From: Terrimonas sp937888905
Lineage (GTDB): Bacteria > Bacteroidota > Bacteroidia > Chitinophagales > Chitinophagaceae
Reading direction: 5' to 3'
NCBI GenBank assembly: GCA_937888905.1
Contig: CALATA010000004.1
Coordinates: forward strand, 310,001-374,000
DNA length: 64,000 nt
Both the position numbers and the translations under genes were made by a program. Positions 60,985 to 64,000 of the stretch are shown piece after piece. The notes under the pieces were generated by a model, which worked only from the letters and a program-made list of their open reading frames with translations, searched no databases and was not told where the DNA came from. The first letter of the stretch is position 1. Every line of letters starts with the position of its first letter.

Positions 60985-61686
60985 ATGCAAGGCTTGTTGT
61001 CTCATATTATTCATGATCAGCATCTGATTCTTACTGCCGAACGCAGCATCTTTTGGGAAGCCGAAAAAACGCTGATCGTGGCAGACCTTCATCTCGGCAA
61101 AACCGGGCATTTCAGAAAAGCAGGTATTGGCATCCCGCAAGGCGTTTACAAACACGATCTCCAGCGCCTCATGCATCAGTTGTATTTTTTCAAAGCTGAC
61201 AGGCTTGTTATTGTCGGTGATTTCACACACAGTGTTGTAAACAATGAGCTGGAATTATTCAGGAAATGGCGACAGGATTTTGCCTTGCTTGATATCCTGC
61301 TCGTAAAAGGCAATCATGATATTCTTGCCGATAAGTGGTATGAAGAGACGCAAATAACCGTAGAAGCAAAAAGCTGGGAAGCCGGACCTTTTACATTTGT
61401 TCATGACCTGAACGATATACCCGAAGATCCATTACTGCGTAACTCGTTTTATTTATCCGGTCACATGCATCCGGCCGTCCTATTAAGAGGGACGGGTAAA
61501 CAATCCTTAAGATTTCCCTGCTACTTTTTTTCAACTGAATATGGTGTACTACCGGCGTTCAGCCGCTTCACCGGATCGTTTTTGGTGGAGCCAACCCCGG
61601 GCGATCAGGTCTTTGCAATAGTCGACAAAGAAATTATGCTCATCGAAAAGAAAATCCGCCGTAGCCGCAAAGCCACCGAAGACTAA
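60985..61686 (+). CDS. pdeM: PdeM-like metallophosphoesterase (ligase-associated DNA damage response)
   Basis: 233 residues from ATG 60985 (MQGLLSHIIHDQHL). Calcineurin-like metallophosphoesterase motifs in order: LIVADLHLGKTGHF (DxH), VIVGDFTHS (GD), LVKGNHDIL (GNH), and LSGHMHPAVLL (GHxH). Length and motif spacing match PdeM, described as an endonuclease in a DNA-ligase-associated repair cluster. The usual partners (Lhr-like helicase, ATP ligase) are not adjacent here. It lies 37 bp after the LptF/G stop. Confidence 0.85.
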   Translation: MQGLLSHIIHDQHLILTAERSIFWEAEKTLIVADLHLGKTGHFRKAGIGIPQGVYKHDLQRLMHQLYFFKADRLVIVGDFTHSVVNNELELFRKWRQDFALLDILLVKGNHDILADKWYEETQITVEAKSWEAGPFTFVHDLNDIPEDPLLRNSFYLSGHMHPAVLLRGTGKQSLRFPCYFFSTEYGVLPAFSRFTGSFLVEPTPGDQVFAIVDKEIMLIEKKIRRSRKATED

Positions 61687-61725
61687 TTGCAGGCAACCTT
61701 GAAAGCCGTTCTGCTTTTTTTACTT

Positions 61726-61756
61726 TTTGATTTTGCATTTTTACGTTTTAATTTTG
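61726..61756 (+). promoter_or_regulatory. promoter of the GtrA gene
   Basis: TTTG at 61726-61729 and TAATTTTG at 61749-61756 with 19-nt spacing, 34 bp before ATG 61791. It favours this start over ATG 61869. Confidence 0.7.
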
Positions 61757-61790
61757 ATCTTTTACCGGAAGGGCTGAAAGCCTTGATTTT

Positions 61791-62306
61791 ATGCGGAGAC
61801 AACTTCATCATGCCAGGGATTTTATTTTACCGGTAATAGATTTTTTCTATCCGCCGTTCAGGAAGTTTATGAACCTGCAAACGTTCCGTTATGCAGCGGC
61901 GGGAGGAGGGAATACATTACTAGGACTTTTGATCTACATGATCGCCTACGAATACGTGATTCCTGAAACCGGACTTAATTTTGGATTCTACGCCTTTAAA
62001 GGACATAGTGCCGCACTGTTTATTTCTTTTTGTATCACTTTCCCGATCGGCTTTTTCATGTCGAAATATGTCGTATTCAGTGATTCGCTGATGAAAGGTC
62101 GCATACAACTCTTTCGCTATTTCATGATCTGCCTGTTTAACCTGGCACTCAACTTTATTTTGCTGAAAATACTGGTGGAGAATTTCCATGTCTATCCCGT
62201 ATTTGCACAGATGCTAACAACCGTAGTGGTGATTATTTTCAGTTACCTCGCACAACGCCATTTTTCTTTCAGGGCCGCAGCAACTGATAGCGAGATTACC
62301 GATTAA
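61791..62306 (+). CDS. GtrA-family membrane protein
   Basis: 171 residues with four hydrophobic helices (about 43-62, 73-95, 107-127 and 135-155) matching the GtrA domain: FRYAAAGGGNTLLGLLIYM, FPIGFFMSKYVVFSD, and AQMLTTVVVIIFSYLAQRHFSF. GtrA proteins help flip lipid-linked sugars or associate with GtrB-type transferases. A GT2 gene of that type lies far upstream (22609-23550), so no direct link is evident. It is convergent with DUF4403. Confidence 0.88.
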   Translation: MRRQLHHARDFILPVIDFFYPPFRKFMNLQTFRYAAAGGGNTLLGLLIYMIAYEYVIPETGLNFGFYAFKGHSAALFISFCITFPIGFFMSKYVVFSDSLMKGRIQLFRYFMICLFNLALNFILLKILVENFHVYPVFAQMLTTVVVIIFSYLAQRHFSFRAAATDSEITD

Positions 62307-62325
62307 GCGCAGTCATCATTTTATA

Positions 62326-63756
62326 TTACAAGCTGAAATCAATCGATTCCACGCTGACCGCCAGTTCCCCGCGGCAACTTGCACGTACCACCAGTCTTTT
62401 ATCCAGCGGATAAACACCAATGAGCCGGATATCCTGCACCGAGCCAGATGTACGGATTCCCTTACGCCACTCCTGGTTAAGTTGGGCATTAACAGAAACT
62501 TTGGCGCTGTCAACAAACTGCTTGAGGTCATATTGGGCATACGACTCAATGGTATGCGTGATCTTGCGATTAAACAACCAGTCAGCCGTTTTCAGTAATG
62601 CATCTTTTGAGCGGATGTCGAACTCTATGTCTTTAATTGCCAGGTGTTGTTTTTCGGCGTCGTAATGTGGTTTGCCTGTCAGGTACATCACGCCCTGATC
62701 GGTCCCTTCAAAATTCACTTCAATGACCAATCGCTCATTGTTGGCGCCAAGCAGCCGGCATTTTTTAAATATAAATTTCTTATTGACCGGCCCTTTTTTA
62801 AAATCGAATGATTGACCCACAATCTGGCTATTCAGGATATTACTCAGCGAATCATAATCCAATTGACCGTCGATGAATAAATTAAAACCCCGGTTGCCTG
62901 AAAACTGGCTCAGATTAGGCACCCATGAACTTTGTTCCCCCGGTTTATCCAGCCTCAGTACCGGACGCGCGGAAAGACCGAGATTGATGTGAAGCGAATC
63001 ATTACGGATAAACAGGCTGTTGATGCGTACACGACGGGGATTTACCTGCAACCAGCCCTTGTCATAAAGGTTATAGGTCTTGTTAAGCAGATCCCATACC
63101 TGTTGAAACTGCGGTTTCAGATCTACTATCCCATAGTTTTTTTCTATTTCGGCTTTAGACGCATCGAGTTCCGCTTTCAATCCACCCAATACCTGCGTAG
63201 TAATGTCCTGGCCCCAGAAACAGACTTCGCATTTATCGAGTGCTTTGGGTTCATTTCTCTTTACCTGCAGTTTTACTTTATAGTCAGGCGAGATGGAGAA
63301 ATTATTGGTGAATGAAACGGTTACCCTGCGCTCCGGTTCATCGAACCCGCAACGACAGGCAGGTGTCCAGGGCGAAAGCGCCGTACCGCTTACACATACG
63401 CGTGTAGAACCTATGATGCGATAGTAGCCGGTAAAATTCAAGGTCATTGTTGTTCCCGTTCCGCTCATTTGAAAGGGACTTCTGCGGAAACTGTATTTGT
63501 AACGCGTATCACAACCGGGTTGTACCCAGTCGTTCGGATAATTAGGCGAAGTGAAGACCTGGTCCACATTTTTTTCTGCCAACGCGTAGATAGGTTTCAG
63601 GTTTACCTGGATAGGAATATCAATTTCTGAGTCGGGTAACGAATCGAGTTTAAACGCCGTAGCGGCCAGTTGCGGTTTCGCAGGGTTGATTTTTTTGGAA
63701 CAGGAACTGAGCCACAAAGTAGCTGACGCAATAAAAAGCAGGAAATAGGCTTTCAT
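62326..63756 (-). CDS. DUF4403 family lipoprotein
   Basis: About 476 residues from ATG 63756 (MKAYFLLFIASATL); the frame open to 63921 overlaps the YdeI-like gene. A lipobox LSSC (about residue 20) makes it a lipoprotein. DUF4403 features: PIQVNLKPIYALAEKNVDQVF near residue 45, then RYKYSFRRSPFQM, and CRCGFDEPERRVTVSF with several Cys, then the GSTRVCVSGTALSPWTPACRC stretch. The C-terminal half is beta-rich (INSLFIRNDSLHINLGLSARP). The family is common in Bacteroidota and may bind lipids; that is inference. Confidence 0.85.
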   Translation of the reverse strand: MKAYFLLFIASATLWLSSCSKKINPAKPQLAATAFKLDSLPDSEIDIPIQVNLKPIYALAEKNVDQVFTSPNYPNDWVQPGCDTRYKYSFRRSPFQMSGTGTTMTLNFTGYYRIIGSTRVCVSGTALSPWTPACRCGFDEPERRVTVSFTNNFSISPDYKVKLQVKRNEPKALDKCEVCFWGQDITTQVLGGLKAELDASKAEIEKNYGIVDLKPQFQQVWDLLNKTYNLYDKGWLQVNPRRVRINSLFIRNDSLHINLGLSARPVLRLDKPGEQSSWVPNLSQFSGNRGFNLFIDGQLDYDSLSNILNSQIVGQSFDFKKGPVNKKFIFKKCRLLGANNERLVIEVNFEGTDQGVMYLTGKPHYDAEKQHLAIKDIEFDIRSKDALLKTADWLFNRKITHTIESYAQYDLKQFVDSAKVSVNAQLNQEWRKGIRTSGSVQDIRLIGVYPLDKRLVVRASCRGELAVSVESIDFSL

Positions 63757-63839
63757 CTGATGATAAACCTGTGTCACAGGCATTGTTTTAATGCCTCCAA
63801 AATAACTCAAAGAATCCAAAAAGAAAGTGAAGAAATCGT

Positions 63840-64000
63840 TCAGGATTGCTGCTTCAGTTTTTCGATAAACTGTTCGAGCCTGCGCGCAAGCGTTTCTTCC
63901 TTTTTTGCACTCACGATCCATTCAACATATTCACGTTGGTGCGTAAAGGCCATTTTTTCAAATAAAGCAGCTTGTTTCGGGTATTTCTTCAATACGGCAG
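63840..64000 (-). CDS. YdeI/OmpD-associated family protein, C-terminal fragment
   Basis: About 52 codons run to a TGA at 63840 and the gene continues past the right edge. The peptide AFTHQREYVEWIVSAKKEETLARRL matches the C-terminal YdeI/Omdp region (SpxxRReYvrWIesAKreETRarR). It is a small cytoplasmic protein. Its start and N-terminal domain are outside the window. Confidence 0.75.
   Translation of the reverse strand, partial: AVLKKYPKQAALFEKMAFTHQREYVEWIVSAKKEETLARRLEQFIEKLKQQS

Overview
The window reads as chromosome from a Bacteroidota member, most likely Chitinophagaceae or a close relative. The evidence is a mid-GC base composition, two secreted proteins with type IX secretion (T9SS) C-terminal signals, GLPGLI and DUF4199 proteins, LytTR/LytS pairs, and repeated use of the Bacteroidota promoter form (TTG about 19 nt upstream of TAnnTTTG). 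The species call is inference. I saw no rRNA, tRNA, insertion sequence or CRISPR array.

Layout. 1-4.9 kb: a lipase cut by the left edge, an outer-membrane protein of unknown function and a NarL-type two-component pair. 5-10.7 kb: a 1908-residue adhesin-like T9SS protein with 13 tandem 55-residue repeats. 10.9-16.9 kb: a CzcA-type heavy-metal efflux operon (small leader gene, TolC, adaptor, RND pump). 17.2-25.3 kb: a minus-strand run of a dihydroorotase-like protein, DUF4199, two glycosyltransferases and a GDP-heptose set (HddA, GmhA and an HddC-GmhB fusion). 25.7-28.7 kb: a LytS/LytTR pair, DoxX and a small membrane protein. 29-31.8 kb: a second T9SS cargo. 32.3-37.2 kb: a DUF2975/XRE pair, then an ABC ATPase with a permease-M1 peptidase fusion. 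37.4-43.4 kb: secreted proteins of unknown function and a lipoprotein, split by an AT-rich insert that carries a DUF6119-like gene and borders a decayed gene. 43.4-51.4 kb: YceI, a second LytS/LytTR pair, a lipoprotein, SRPBCC, GLPGLI and an outer-membrane barrel protein. 51.7-64 kb: glycogen branching enzyme, TPR protein, ArgS, VOC protein, an orphan kinase, LptF/G, PdeM, GtrA, DUF4403 and a YdeI fragment.

How parts work together. The heptose genes would make a nucleotide-activated heptose for the neighbouring glycosyltransferases, probably for a surface glycan. The RND, adaptor and TolC genes form one tripartite metal exporter. The ABC ATPase and permease-peptidase form one membrane complex. 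GLPGLI and the barrel protein are co-transcribed.

The least expected signals are in non-coding DNA. At least eight intergenic sites carry a mosaic repeat built from heptamer tracts (GTGAATR/GTCAATR and ACTTANN), short CCCGAA-TTCGGG hairpins, an AACAGCC tag and REP-like palindromes. One tract supplies the end and stop codon of a gene. The DUF6119-like gene in the AT-rich insert is the best single candidate for a little-described protein system.
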